NCBI RefSeq assembly: GCF_000377205.1
Contig: NZ_KB897905.1
Location: 430,586 to 494,585, forward strand
Source of the DNA: Thioalkalivibrio sp. ALJ3
GTDB taxonomy: Bacteria > Pseudomonadota > Gammaproteobacteria > Ectothiorhodospirales > Ectothiorhodospiraceae
Direction of reading: 5' to 3'
Length of the DNA: 64,000 bases
This document shows, one piece after another, positions 8,010 to 19,384 of this stretch (position 1 is the first letter of the stretch; every line of letters begins with the position of its first letter). A model generated the notes under the pieces. The model made no database searches and had not been told where the DNA came from. It saw nothing but the letters and a program-made list of their open reading frames with translations. The translations under genes and the position numbers were made by a program.

Positions 8010-8101
8010 AGTAATTAAGACACCGTCCATTGCTGTATTTGGACCGCCGGTTAGAACAGGTCTACACGCGACCCTTCCCATCATCTAGAAATGAGCCCGT
8101 C

Positions 8102-8620
8102 ATGGAAGACTCGGCTATCCGACAAACCCGGCGAAAGGGATTTTCGCTGGTGGAGTTGATGATTACGATTGCCGCGCTGGTAATCCTGATCAGCCTCGCC
8201 ATCCCGCACTTCTCCACCCTCGTGGAGAATCACCGCACCTCGGCGACCACCAACGAACTCGTCAATGCCCTGAATCTCGCCCGCAGCGAGGCAGTCCGCC
8301 GCGGGCTGCCCGCAGCCGTATGCCCGGATGGCAACGACTGGGAGGGTGGCTGGGAGGCACGGGTGTTTGCCGTGGACGAAGACCCGAACGACTGCGGCCA
8401 GGGCACGGCCCTGCAGCAATGGTCAGGCCCGGCCAGTTCCATTCGGATCGCGGTCAATGGCTCACTCGCCTTCGACGCCCTGGGTGCCCAGTCCAGTCCG
8501 GAACCGACCGATGCCGCTATGCGCATCTGGCCACAAGACTGCAGCGGCGAGCGCGGCCGTTCGCTGCATGTCGAGCCGGGCGGACGCGTATCGACACAGC
8601 CCGAAAGCTGCCCGGAATAG
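8102..8620 (+). CDS. FimT/FimU-type minor pseudopilin, second copy
   Basis: 172 residues with leader to Gly13 and FSLVELMITIAALVILISLA (Glu18). It shares LNLARSEAVRRGLPAAVC and the GGWEARVF region with the preceding gene, so the two are tandem paralogues of the GspH/FimT family. They could correspond to FimT and FimU of the Pseudomonas pilus, where two such genes also exist. The start at 8102 rather than 8030 gives the correct leader length. It is followed after nine bases by pilV. Confidence 0.88.
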   Translation: MEDSAIRQTRRKGFSLVELMITIAALVILISLAIPHFSTLVENHRTSATTNELVNALNLARSEAVRRGLPAAVCPDGNDWEGGWEARVFAVDEDPNDCGQGTALQQWSGPASSIRIAVNGSLAFDALGAQSSPEPTDAAMRIWPQDCSGERGRSLHVEPGGRVSTQPESCPE

Positions 8621-8629
8621 GCCAAGTCG

Positions 8630-9100
8630 ATGTCATCACGTCCACTCCCCGCCGCCCGTGTGGCCCGTACCCGTGGCGTCACCCTGATCGAGGTGCTCGT
8701 CGCCCTGGTGGTGCTCTCCATTGGCGTGATTGGGCTGGCGGCCCTCCAGGCGCAGGCGCTTCAGCTCAACCAGGGTGCCTATATGCGTGCACAGGCGACC
8801 AACCTTGCCTACGACATCGCCGATCGCATGCGCACCAACCGAGAGGCCGCCCTGGATGGCAACTATGACACGGGCTTCCAGTCACCACCCGATTGCGAGG
8901 CCCCGGGAACGGGGCCCGACCTGGCAAGCGCCGACCTGACGCAATGGCGGATGGCGCTGGCCTGTGCCCTGCCCGAAGGACAGGGCCGCATCGAACGCAA
9001 CGGTGAGGTTTTCACCATCACCATTCGCTGGGACAACCGCCGCCTGGCGGAGGATGGCGAAGAGCCCTTTGAAGAGTTCGTCACGAGGACCGGGATATGA
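8630..9100 (+). CDS. pilV: Minor pilin PilV
   Basis: 156 residues, normal length for PilV. Leader to Gly16, then VTLIEVLVALVVLSIGVIGLA (Glu21), AALQAQALQLNQGAYMRAQAT and NLAYDIADRMRTNREAA, the characteristic PilV sequence. It joins FimU, PilW and PilX in the tip complex that initiates type IV pilus assembly. Two cysteines (PPDCEAP, ALACALP) are likely bridged. Its stop overlaps the pilW start by four bases. The gene order with its neighbours equals the fimU-pilV-pilW-pilX-pilY1-pilY2-pilE operon of Pseudomonas. Confidence 0.92.
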   Translation: MSSRPLPAARVARTRGVTLIEVLVALVVLSIGVIGLAALQAQALQLNQGAYMRAQATNLAYDIADRMRTNREAALDGNYDTGFQSPPDCEAPGTGPDLASADLTQWRMALACALPEGQGRIERNGEVFTITIRWDNRRLAEDGEEPFEEFVTRTGI

Positions 9101-10131
9101 GTGCCGACTCCTCATCTGGCCGGAACAGGAACCGTGTGCGCGGCTTCACTCTGGTGGAGCTGATGGTCGCGATGGTGCTCGGGCTGTTGATCGTGGGCGG
9201 GGTCATCGCCCTGTTTGTCTCCACCCAGCAGACCTCGCGCACACAGGAAGCCATGTCGCGCGTGCAGGAGACCGGGCGCTTTGTGATCGAACGCATCGCT
9301 CGCGATGCGCGGGAGGCCGGCCACGAGGGCTGCCGTGGCGGCAATGTCAACAACCTGCTCGACACGGCAAGCGCGGATTTCGACCCCTGGTCGCACACGG
9401 TCGAATCGGCATTCCTGCCCCCGCAGCCACCCAGCGACCATCTTCGTGGTGACGTCCTGACCCTGCATGGCATGACCTCGATCGGGTCGGTTGCCGTCGC
9501 GGTGCCCAATACCACCGCACCGATCAACACGGTTGACCCGGTCGATGTTGCCCAGGGCGAGATCGTGCTGGTCGCGGACGAGGCCGGCACCACCTGCGAG
9601 CTTTTCCAGAACGCTCCAGCCCAGCCCGGCGTGCTCAGCCGCGCGACGGGCGCGAACATCTCGCCAGGGAACGTGGGCGGCGACCTCACGGATTTCTCCG
9701 GGCCCGCCACCCTCTCGATCTCCCGACTCGAAACCATCACCTATTACATCGGCGAATCCTCGGCCAGCCCCGGTGTGGCCAGCCTGTTCCGGCGCAGCAC
9801 GGCGGATACCGATAGCAACGGCAACCCGGTGCGCCGCGAGATCGCCGAGGGGGTGTACGACATGCGCCTGGAGTTCGGGCAGGACAACAACGACAACCAG
9901 CAGGTCGACGGCTTCGTGGCCGCGGGCAATACCACCAGCTGGAGCGAAAGCGACTGGGCCAGAGTCGCCGCCGTGCGCGTCCACCTGCTCGTCTACAACG
10001 GGCTGGACAACAACGTGGTGGATCAGCCCCGCACCGGACTGCTGTTCGCCAACGAACTGTTCGATGCGCCGGACCGGCGTCTGTACCAGGTGTTCACCAC
10101 CACCGTCGCCACGCGCAACCGGCTGGAATGA
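9097..10131 (+). CDS. pilW: Minor pilin PilW
   Basis: 344 residues. Leader to Gly16, then FTLVELMVAMVLGLLIVGGV (Glu21), then AMSRVQETGRFVIERIARDAREAGHEGC, the PilW/GspJ motif. The C-terminal part holds the YNGLDNN segment and RLYQVFTTTVATRNR, conserved in long PilW proteins. It serves as a membrane-anchored minor pilin contacting PilX, PilV and FimU at the pilus tip. Overlaps with pilV (ATGA at 9097) and pilX (ATGA at 10128) support translational coupling. Confidence 0.92.
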   Translation: MSADSSSGRNRNRVRGFTLVELMVAMVLGLLIVGGVIALFVSTQQTSRTQEAMSRVQETGRFVIERIARDAREAGHEGCRGGNVNNLLDTASADFDPWSHTVESAFLPPQPPSDHLRGDVLTLHGMTSIGSVAVAVPNTTAPINTVDPVDVAQGEIVLVADEAGTTCELFQNAPAQPGVLSRATGANISPGNVGGDLTDFSGPATLSISRLETITYYIGESSASPGVASLFRRSTADTDSNGNPVRREIAEGVYDMRLEFGQDNNDNQQVDGFVAAGNTTSWSESDWARVAAVRVHLLVYNGLDNNVVDQPRTGLLFANELFDAPDRRLYQVFTTTVATRNRLE

Positions 10132-10631
10132 CCATGAACGCAACACCTCGAAGCGTGCCCTGTCGGCATGGGCAGCAGGGCTCGGCCCTGATCGTCGGGC
10201 TGGTACTGTTGCTGGTGATCACGCTGATCGCCGTTACCGGCATGCGCAACACCATTCTGCAGGAACGCATGACCGGCAACATGCTGGACCGCAACCTGGC
10301 GTTCCAGGTCGCCGAGGCTGCCCTGCGGCATGGCCAGATGAATCTTGATCCCAGTACAGCAGCGGAGCCCGTGGGCGCGCCTGCCGATCCTCTCGCCTGG
10401 GAGGAGCGGCTCGCCAACGGAGGCGGAACGGCCTATGCCCCGCCGGACGCGGAGAGCTTCGGCCTGTACGCGATGCCCCGCTACTACATCGAGGCCGTGC
10501 CGGTTCCCCCGGTGGATGCGCTCGCCGCAGACGAAGCCCTGCCCAATCAGGATCTCTACCGGATCACGGTGCGCGCTCAGGGCGGATCACCCGAGGCTGT
10601 CGTAATCCTGCAGGCCACCTTCCGCCACTAA
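10128..10631 (+). CDS. pilX: Minor pilin PilX
   Basis: 167 residues. The N-terminal HGQQGSALIVGLVLLLVI, TGMRNTILQERMTGNMLDRN and LAFQVAEAALR segments identify PilX. As in other PilX/GspK-like proteins the Glu at mature position 5 is absent. The C-terminal domain (MPRYYIEAVP, DLYRITVRAQGG, VILQATFR) is the normal PilX_C. It shares four bases with pilW and is followed by pilY1 after 31 bases. It is the normal-sized counterpart of the 411-residue PilX at 4248. Confidence 0.92.
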   Translation: MTMNATPRSVPCRHGQQGSALIVGLVLLLVITLIAVTGMRNTILQERMTGNMLDRNLAFQVAEAALRHGQMNLDPSTAAEPVGAPADPLAWEERLANGGGTAYAPPDAESFGLYAMPRYYIEAVPVPPVDALAADEALPNQDLYRITVRAQGGSPEAVVILQATFRH

Positions 10632-10662
10632 CCCTCGGCCACCGCATGACGCAAGGATGCCC

Positions 10663-13600
10663 ATGACGCCAGGAATCTCCACGCCACGAGCCGCACCCCG
10701 CCACGCCCTGGTTGCGGCCGCGCTGGGCCTCGCGCTGGCCAGTATGCCGGCGAGCGTGGCGGCACAGGTCGCCAACAAGCCGCTGTTCCTCACCGGGCCA
10801 GGCCTGCCACCCAACGTACTGCTGATCCTCGACAACTCCGACAGCATGCAGGAGGGCCTGAGCCAGGGCCGGGTCGCGATGGACTGGGATCAGTGCGCCC
10901 CGGGCGAGGACCTGGAGCCCGACACGTGCCCGGCCGGTGCGCGCTACGAGGACAGCAAGGGCAGCATCGTCAAACGTGTAGGCCAAAACCTGATCAACGA
11001 GTATCGAGGGCGCATCAACCTGGGACTGATGGCCTATCAGCAACATCCGCCTAGCAATGCCCGCAACGACGTCTTCATCAGCGCGGTAGACGACCCAGCC
11101 GACCTGGGTACCGTGCTCTGGCGCCTGGTCCACCGCCCGCATGACGTGCGCTACGCCTCCACCCCGAATCCCGATTTCTACGATCCGGACCACGAGGGCC
11201 CGTGGGATTCGGATACCAAGCGCTTCCGCGAACCCCACCCCACACGCGACGACGTCTGGGTCTTCTACAACGTGGCCGTGCCCGGCTATCAGTGGATCAC
11301 GGCGGAGGATGGAGCGACCGGCTTTCCGGAACACGACGAGACCTGGTTCTGCGAATACACCGGAGACTTCACCGAGGACGACCTGTTTCCGTTCGACTGC
11401 TACCGCGATGTCACCGCGGGTTTCGGCGGGCAGCCCGTCTATTCGAACCAGATCCCGCTGAACCTGCTCGGCACCCTGACCGACAGCATGCGCCAGCGCG
11501 GTGTTACGCACTGGGGCGAGCACATGATCTTTTCCCAGCTCAATCAACCGGAATGGCGTGCCAACCATTCGCCGGGCCTCGGCTACCTGCATGTGCCCAT
11601 CGGCGGATTCGATGCCGACGGCAACGTGGATCCCAACCACTGGGAAGCGATCGAGCGCAAGCTGGAGCCCCAACGCCACGACTGGTCACCCGGCGATGGC
11701 AATGTACTGGTGGACCCGGACTGGCCACTGATTGCCGCCGGGCTCACGCCACTCGAGGGGACGATGCGCACCGCGCGTGACTACTTCCTCGGACAAACCG
11801 AGCACTTCGGCAGCGATCAGGGGAATCTCGATACGCCCGAGATCCCGCGCAGTTGCGATGTCAACGCCGCGGTCTGGGTCACCGACGGCCTCCCTTCGGT
11901 ACAGGCCGACGGCACCGAACTGGGCGACGACCCGGCCACCGCGATCCGCCAGGCGTCCGACGCGATCGAGGACTTCCACGCCACAACCGACGTCGACACC
12001 TACATCGTGGGCTTCGCTTTGCCTCCCGGAATCGGAGGCCTGGACGACGACATGCCGGAGAACCCGCTGGACCTTCTGGCCGAATCCGGTGGTACCGGTT
12101 CCGCCTTTGACGCGACCAGCGAGGACGGTCTGCAGGACGCCATGTCGCGCATCTTCGAGGGCGTAATCGCGGAGGCGACCGGCAGCTCGGCTGCTGTCGC
12201 AGCCAACTCCACCAGCCTGCAGGCGGGATCCGCGATCTTCCAGGCCGGCTTCGACTCCAGCGACTGGTCGGGAGAGTTGCGGGCCTTTCGGCTAACCAGC
12301 CCCGCCCTGGATGACGGCGAACTGATCGAGTCCATCCCCGCTTGGGATGCCGAGGCCCAGCTGCCACCACCTGCGGGGCGCAACCTGCTGACCTGGGCAC
12401 CCAGCGAAGAACCGGATGATTTCTCACCGAGCTGGAGCCAGGGCGAGACCGTCGCCTTCGAATTCTCGGCACTGACCGATCCCCAGCAGGAAGCGCTGGG
12501 CGGAGAAGGGACGGGCCCGGAGCGGCTCGACTGGCTGCGTGGCATGTCGGATAACGAGGGTTTTGGCGCAGACCAGTTACGCCCCCGGCAGCGCCTTCTG
12601 GGCGATATCGTGAATTCACGCCCGTTGTTCGTACATGCACAGGACTTCGGGTATGGGCGTCTCGAAGGGGTCGGCGAGTCCTACAGCGACGCGCTGGACT
12701 CCTGGAGGACCCAGCGCCCACTAGTGGCCGTCAACGCGAACGACGGCAAATTCCATGCTTTCGACGGCCGACTCCCCTGCCAGGACAACACTGCCGAACC
12801 CATTGGTGGCTGCTCCTCGGAAGGCGGCCTCGAGGTCTTCGCGCTCGTCCCCAACGCCGTCTATGGCGACCTTCAGGATCTCTCCAGACCCGATTACGAC
12901 CGGCGCTATGTGCTGGATGGCTCACCCCGGCTCGGTCACGTGCATGACGGAACCGGCTGGCGGCGCATCGTGGTGGCCTCGCAGGGGGCGGGTGGAACCG
13001 GCGTGTTCGCGCTGGATATCGACCGGCAGGAAGTCCTGTGGGAGATCGACCACCGTCACGAGGCATTCGAGTCCTCTCTCGGCCGGGTCATCGGCGACCC
13101 CGTGCTCGGGCGCGCCGCCAGCGGGCAATGGATCACCGCGATTCCGAACGGCTACGGCAGCGAGAACGGCCAGGCCTCAATCCTGATTCTCGACACCCTG
13201 AGCGGCGAACGGCTGTTCGAATGGACACCGAACCACTCGGACAACACCGCAGACAACGGCATGTTCAGCCCCGTACCCGTCGACACCAGCGGCGACCGCA
13301 AGATCGACCGCATCTACGCCGGGGATCTGAATGGCAATCTCTGGCGTCTGGATCTGGGTGGAAACGGACCCGCGCAGTGGGGTGCCCCGGGGTTCCTCAC
13401 TACCGGCACCCAGACTTCACCGCTATTCCAGGCGCATGATGCGGGTGGCACCCGGCAACCGATCACGGCGCGTCCGGCGGTCGCGCGCGACGACAGTGGG
13501 CACGTGAACCTGTTCTTTGGTACCGGCCAGTATTTCGAGGTCGGCGACAACGACCCCGGCAACAGCTCCACGCAGAGCCTGTACGGGGTACGAGATCGCG

Positions 13601-14187
13601 ATGAGGGCATCGTCGAACGCTCCGATCTGCTGGTCCAGGAGATCCAGCACGAGGTCCAGGCATTCGACTTTGATCTGCGCGTCACCAGTGATCACACCAT
13701 GGAGGACAGCCAAGCCGGCTGGGTGATGGATCTTGTCTCGCCGCTGTTCGGTTTTCAGGGCGAACGGGTGGTGGAAGATGCCCTGATCCGCCACGGCGAC
13801 CGTGTCGTCTTCGCGACCCTGATCCCCGAGCCCAGCAGCGATCCCTGCGACCCCGGTGGCGGGACCGGCTGGATCATGGAGTTCGATGCCTTCAGCGGCG
13901 GCCGGCTGGAGCGGTCGCCCTGGGACCTCAGCGGCGAAGGCTTTGGCGAAGAAAGTTTCGTGGACGTCCCGGTCGAGAACGAGGATGGCACCGTGGAATC
14001 GATCGCCCTGCCCGCCCACGGAATCCGCTCGCCAGTCGGCATCCCCTCGCGGCCAACCGTGGTCGAGGACCAGCAACGGCGGGATCGCGAATACAAACTG
14101 CCCGTTGGCTCCGGGGGAGAGGTCTGGCAGATGCCGGACGAGGAACGTCCGGGCTTCAACTGGCGCAGCTGGCGTCAGCTCCGATAA
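10663..14187 (+). CDS. pilY1: Type IV pilus tip adhesin/biogenesis factor PilY1
   Basis: 1174 residues. A Sec signal peptide (…VAAALGLALASMPASVAA) leads into PNVLLILDNSDSMQ, the start of a von Willebrand A domain with the metal site DxSxS. The C-terminal third is the PilY1 beta-propeller (AVNANDGKFHAFDG, VFALDIDRQEVLWEI) with the calcium-binding-type loop DTSGDRKIDRIYAGD followed by LNGNLWRLDL. PilY1 caps the pilus, mediates adhesion and calcium-dependent extension/retraction, and can be released to the surface. Two ATGs lie two codons apart (10657, 10663); the second is preferred because AAGGA stands five bases before it. It sits between pilX and the pilY2-like gene, as in Pseudomonas. Confidence 0.95.
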   Translation: MTPGISTPRAAPRHALVAAALGLALASMPASVAAQVANKPLFLTGPGLPPNVLLILDNSDSMQEGLSQGRVAMDWDQCAPGEDLEPDTCPAGARYEDSKGSIVKRVGQNLINEYRGRINLGLMAYQQHPPSNARNDVFISAVDDPADLGTVLWRLVHRPHDVRYASTPNPDFYDPDHEGPWDSDTKRFREPHPTRDDVWVFYNVAVPGYQWITAEDGATGFPEHDETWFCEYTGDFTEDDLFPFDCYRDVTAGFGGQPVYSNQIPLNLLGTLTDSMRQRGVTHWGEHMIFSQLNQPEWRANHSPGLGYLHVPIGGFDADGNVDPNHWEAIERKLEPQRHDWSPGDGNVLVDPDWPLIAAGLTPLEGTMRTARDYFLGQTEHFGSDQGNLDTPEIPRSCDVNAAVWVTDGLPSVQADGTELGDDPATAIRQASDAIEDFHATTDVDTYIVGFALPPGIGGLDDDMPENPLDLLAESGGTGSAFDATSEDGLQDAMSRIFEGVIAEATGSSAAVAANSTSLQAGSAIFQAGFDSSDWSGELRAFRLTSPALDDGELIESIPAWDAEAQLPPPAGRNLLTWAPSEEPDDFSPSWSQGETVAFEFSALTDPQQEALGGEGTGPERLDWLRGMSDNEGFGADQLRPRQRLLGDIVNSRPLFVHAQDFGYGRLEGVGESYSDALDSWRTQRPLVAVNANDGKFHAFDGRLPCQDNTAEPIGGCSSEGGLEVFALVPNAVYGDLQDLSRPDYDRRYVLDGSPRLGHVHDGTGWRRIVVASQGAGGTGVFALDIDRQEVLWEIDHRHEAFESSLGRVIGDPVLGRAASGQWITAIPNGYGSENGQASILILDTLSGERLFEWTPNHSDNTADNGMFSPVPVDTSGDRKIDRIYAGDLNGNLWRLDLGGNGPAQWGAPGFLTTGTQTSPLFQAHDAGGTRQPITARPAVARDDSGHVNLFFGTGQYFEVGDNDPGNSSTQSLYGVRDRDEGIVERSDLLVQEIQHEVQAFDFDLRVTSDHTMEDSQAGWVMDLVSPLFGFQGERVVEDALIRHGDRVVFATLIPEPSSDPCDPGGGTGWIMEFDAFSGGRLERSPWDLSGEGFGEESFVDVPVENEDGTVESIALPAHGIRSPVGIPSRPTVVEDQQRRDREYKLPVGSGGEVWQMPDEERPGFNWRSWRQLR

Positions 14188-14201
14188 CGGGGGGATACAG
14201 G

Positions 14202-14513
14202 ATGAAAAAACCGAGAACAACCTTGCCCGCGATGGGCCGCAGACGGGCGATCGGGGTGCTGGTTGCGTTGAGTCTGTCCCCGACCTTCGCGATGGCTTAC
14301 GTCGAGCAGGAACGCACGGTTGAAGGCGTGCTGGAACGCAGCCTTCCGGAACAGAAGCAGGTCGTCATCAATGGCGAGCGACTGCGCCTGCATTCCCGCA
14401 TCCCGCATCCGAAACACCGCCGCACTCATGACGACACGAGCCCGGCGGTCGGCGACCGGGTGAGGGCCACAATCGCGGACGGCCGGGTCGTGCAGCTGGA
14501 GCGAAAACCATGA
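14202..14513 (+). CDS. Small exported protein in the pilY2 position
   Basis: 103 residues: a basic N-terminus, a signal peptide (IGVLVALSLSPTFAMA) and a short mature domain with strand-like segments (RTVEGVLERSL, QVVINGERLRL, VGDRVRATIADGRVVQLE). The layout, a small beta barrel about 75 residues long, looks like an OB-type or RNase-E-S1-like fold. Its place between pilY1 and pilE and its size match pilY2 of Pseudomonas, but sequence identity could not be tested. GGGGGATACAGG precedes the ATG as ribosome-binding site. The last four bases overlap the pilE start. Confidence 0.7.
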   Translation: MKKPRTTLPAMGRRRAIGVLVALSLSPTFAMAYVEQERTVEGVLERSLPEQKQVVINGERLRLHSRIPHPKHRRTHDDTSPAVGDRVRATIADGRVVQLERKP

Positions 14514-14923
14514 CCCCCAAAGCACCTCGGGGCGGTCTCGGGTTCACCCTCATCGAGGTAATGGTGGTGGTCGCGGTCGTGGGCATCCTCGCAGCGATTG
14601 CCTACCCCTCCTACCAGAACCATGTGACCAACACCTGGCGGGGCAATGCCGCCGGCTGCCTGACCGAGGCTGCACAGTCGATGGAGCGACGCTACACCCG
14701 TGAAATGAGCTACGAGGGCGACCTGCCCAGCCGTGGCTGCATGACCGAAAACGGCATGCCGGATCGGTACAGCTTCCGTCTGGCCGAGGTCGAGCGGGCC
14801 TCGTTCCGGCTCGAGGCCGTACCCCAGGGGGTCCAGGCCAGCCGTGACACCCGGTGCGGCACCCTTACCCTGAACGAGCGCGGCGAACGCGGTGCCAACG
14901 GTACCGCGTCCGATTGCTGGTGA
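14510..14923 (+). CDS. pilE: Minor pilin PilE
   Basis: 137 residues: leader to Gly11, then FTLIEVMVVVAVVGILAAIA with Glu16 as mature Glu5, then YPSYQNHVTNTWRGNAAGCLTEAAQSMERRYT, a strong PilE signature. The C-terminus has CGTLTLNERGERG and a final SDCW, forming the disulfide loop. It ends the canonical minor pilin operon. A hairpin lies 52 bases downstream. It is a closer PilE match than the single divergent gene at 2320-2754. Confidence 0.93.
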   Translation: MTPKAPRGGLGFTLIEVMVVVAVVGILAAIAYPSYQNHVTNTWRGNAAGCLTEAAQSMERRYTREMSYEGDLPSRGCMTENGMPDRYSFRLAEVERASFRLEAVPQGVQASRDTRCGTLTLNERGERGANGTASDCW

Positions 14924-14965
14924 AATCGACGGGCCAGCCCGAACAAGCCCCGGCGATCCGATGCC

Positions 14966-15004
14966 CAAACAAAAGCGCCCGGCGGGTAAACCCGGCCGGG
15001 CGCC
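14966..15004 (-). terminator. Rho-independent terminator of typA (possibly bidirectional)
   Basis: A nine-base stem GCGCCCGGC/GCCGGGCGC (14975-14983 with 14995-15003) is extended by an inner GGG/CCC. Read on the minus strand it is followed by CTTTTGTTTG, so it ends typA. On the plus strand the tail is a weak CTGTTATT, so it might also serve pilE. Confidence 0.8.
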
Positions 15005-15046
15005 TGTTATTGCCTTGCCCCTTGTAGGAGGCGCTGGCGTTGACCG

Positions 15047-16867
15047 TTACGCCGAGGCGGCGCGGGCGGCCTTTTTGCGTTCGTGTTCGAGCAGGAACTT
15101 CTTGCGGATGCGGATGTTTTCCGGAGTGACCTCGACGAGTTCGTCGTCGTCGATGAACTCGATGGCCTGCTCCAGCGTCATGCGGATCGGCGGGGTCAGC
15201 TGGATGTTCTCGTCCGTGCCAGCGGCGCGGATGTTGGTCAGCTGCTTGGCCTTGAGCGCATTCACGACCAGGTCGTTCTCGCGCGAGTGCAGGCCGATGA
15301 CCATGCCCTCGTAGACCTCGTCGCCGGGGCCGATGAACAGCTTGCCGCGATCCTGCAGGTTGAACAGCGCAAAGCCGAGCGCCTTGCCGGCAGCATTGGC
15401 GATCAGCACGCCGTTCTGGCGCGAGGCGACCGCACCCGGCTGGTAGGGGCCGTAGTGGTCAAAGATGTGGTGCAGGATGCCGGTGCCGGAGGTCGCGGTC
15501 ATGAACTCGGTCTGGAAGCCGATCAGCCCGCGCGACGGGATGATGAAGTCCAGGCGCACGCGGCCCTTGCCGTCGGGCACCATGTTGGTCATGTCGCCGC
15601 GGCGTTCGCCGAGCTTTTCCATGATCGTGCCCTGGTGCTGCTCCTCGACGTCGACGGTGACGGCCTCGTAGGGCTCCTGCTTTACGCCGTCCACTTCCTT
15701 GATGACCACTTCCGGACGCGAGACGCCCAGCTCGTAGCCTTCGCGGCGCATGTTCTCGATCAGAATGCCGAGATGCAGCTCGCCACGGCCCGAGACCTTG
15801 AACTTGTCGGCGTCGTCGGTCTCTTCCACGCGCAGGGCGACATTGTGCTTGAGCTCTTCCAGCAGGCGGTCGCGCAGCACGCGCGAGGTCACGTACTTGC
15901 CTTCGCGCCCGGCGAACGGCGAGGTGTTGACCTGGAAGGTCATGGTCACCGTCGGTTCGTCCACGGTCAGCGGTTCCATCGCCTCGACGTTATTCGGGTC
16001 GCACAGGGTGTCGGAGATGTACAGCTCGTCCATGCCGGTGAAGGTAATGATGTCGCCGGCGCGGGCCTCCGCGACCTCGACACGCTCCAGGCCGTGGAAG
16101 CCCATGATCTGCAGCATGCGGCCATTACGTACCTTGCCCTCGCGGTCCACCACCTTCACCGGAGTGTTCGGCTTGATGCGCCCGCGCTTCACGCGGCCGA
16201 TGCCGATCAGGCCCTGGTAGGAGTTGTAGTCCAGCGAGGAGACCTGCATCTGGAACGGGCCGTCGGCGTCGACGTTCGGCGGCGACACATGCTTGACGAT
16301 CGTCTCCAGCAGGCAGGTCATGTCGCCTTCGGTAACACTGGAATCCAGTCCGGCGAAGCCGTTCAGCGCGGAGGCGAACACGATGGGGAAGTCCAGCTGC
16401 TCGTCGGTCGCGCCAAGGCGGTCGAACAGGTCGAACACCTGGTCCACGGCCCAGTCCGGGCGGGCGCCGGGGCGGTCGACCTTGTTGACCACCACGATTG
16501 GCTTGAAGCCCATCGCAAAGGCCTTCTGGGTCACGAAGCGGGTCTGCGGCATCGGGCCGTCGACCGCGTCCACCAGCAGCAGCACGGAATCGACCATGGA
16601 CAGCACGCGCTCGACCTCGCCACCGAAGTCGGCGTGTCCAGGGGTGTCGACAATGTTGATGCGGTAGTCCTGCCATTCGATGGCCGTGTTCTTGGCCAGG
16701 ATGGTGATCCCGCGTTCTTTCTCGATCGCGTTCGAATCCATGATCCGCTCGCCGTGGTCGCCGCGCGCATCAAGCGTTCCGGACTGGCGCAGGAGCTGGT
16801 CGACCAGCGTGGTCTTGCCATGATCGACGTGGGCGATAATGGCGATGTTGCGAAGCTTCTCGGTCAT
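15047..16867 (-). CDS. typA: Ribosome-associated GTPase TypA/BipA
   Basis: 606 residues, the usual length. G1 is [14 protein letters not shown], the switch II/G3 is [12 protein letters not shown], and G4 is [11 protein letters not shown]. Domains II, III and the BipA-specific C-terminal domain ([26 protein letters not shown]) follow. TypA binds the 70S ribosome and is needed under cold and other stress and for 50S maturation. The start at 16867 (MTEKLRN) matches the family and is 25 codons inside the longest open frame. It is a single-gene unit on the minus strand, with its own terminator. Confidence 0.97.
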   Translation of the reverse strand: MTEKLRNIAIIAHVDHGKTTLVDQLLRQSGTLDARGDHGERIMDSNAIEKERGITILAKNTAIEWQDYRINIVDTPGHADFGGEVERVLSMVDSVLLLVDAVDGPMPQTRFVTQKAFAMGFKPIVVVNKVDRPGARPDWAVDQVFDLFDRLGATDEQLDFPIVFASALNGFAGLDSSVTEGDMTCLLETIVKHVSPPNVDADGPFQMQVSSLDYNSYQGLIGIGRVKRGRIKPNTPVKVVDREGKVRNGRMLQIMGFHGLERVEVAEARAGDIITFTGMDELYISDTLCDPNNVEAMEPLTVDEPTVTMTFQVNTSPFAGREGKYVTSRVLRDRLLEELKHNVALRVEETDDADKFKVSGRGELHLGILIENMRREGYELGVSRPEVVIKEVDGVKQEPYEAVTVDVEEQHQGTIMEKLGERRGDMTNMVPDGKGRVRLDFIIPSRGLIGFQTEFMTATSGTGILHHIFDHYGPYQPGAVASRQNGVLIANAAGKALGFALFNLQDRGKLFIGPGDEVYEGMVIGLHSRENDLVVNALKAKQLTNIRAAGTDENIQLTPPIRMTLEQAIEFIDDDELVEVTPENIRIRKKFLLEHERKKAARAASA

Positions 16868-17120
16868 GGAATACAAACTCTGGATACTGGCAAAAGGGCC
16901 GACACTATACAGACTTATTCGTGACCGCGCTGCGACTTCCACGTTTTATGCGCAGGCTCCTTCGCCCCCGCGCTGCCAGGGCAACTCATCAGCCGCCTGA
17001 TCGCCATCGATAACCGGCGCCCGGCCATCCCGGCCGTAACGCAGCGACAGAGCCGGAATGACCCAAAGTGACGCGGGTTCGGGAAGCATGGCGGCACCAT
17101 GTGGGCGGCCGCGCGGAGGG

Positions 17121-17369
17121 TCAGGACCTGGACTCGTCTTCCGGCGGTGGGAGCTGGAGGTGGAAGCCCTGCTCATTGAGGTTGGCCAGGACCTTTTGCG
17201 GGTCTTCCTGGGCCAGGGCGCGCTCCGGGGTCAGCTCGAACTCCAGGGCGAACTCGAGGCGACCGAGTGCTCGACTCAGGCCGTCGGGGAGTTCGGAGAA
17301 GTCGCCCTTCTGCGGCAGATAGACGTAGGTATCGGCGCGCCGGGTCGCGCGGTAGACATAGCACTGCAT
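17121..17369 (-). CDS. ycgL: YcgL-domain protein
   Basis: 82 residues matching the YcgL family: MQCYVYRATRRADTYVYL, FSELPDGL, an acidic central part, and the signature LNEQGFHLQLPPPED near the C-terminus. The fold is a small alpha/beta protein of unknown function. Four bases separate it from the speA stop, so it is the second gene of a speA-ycgL unit. The 253-base stretch between its stop and typA holds no convincing gene. Confidence 0.9.
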   Translation of the reverse strand: MQCYVYRATRRADTYVYLPQKGDFSELPDGLSRALGRLEFALEFELTPERALAQEDPQKVLANLNEQGFHLQLPPPEDESRS

Positions 17370-17373
17370 CGGT

Positions 17374-19278
<1,905 letters not shown>

Positions 19279-19384
19279 GGCGATCCCGGGTTTGCGCATG
19301 AGTGTGACCAGTTGCCCGCAGCGTACGGGGCACTATCATAGCGGCGCATCATACCGTCCACCGCACCGGCAAGGGGAGCCGCCA

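Noticed and set aside
16946-17089. A 47-codon minus-strand frame (starting MLPEPASLW) between ycgL and typA.
   Set aside because: No ribosome-binding site and no recognised family. It cannot be excluded, but it was not supported enough to annotate.
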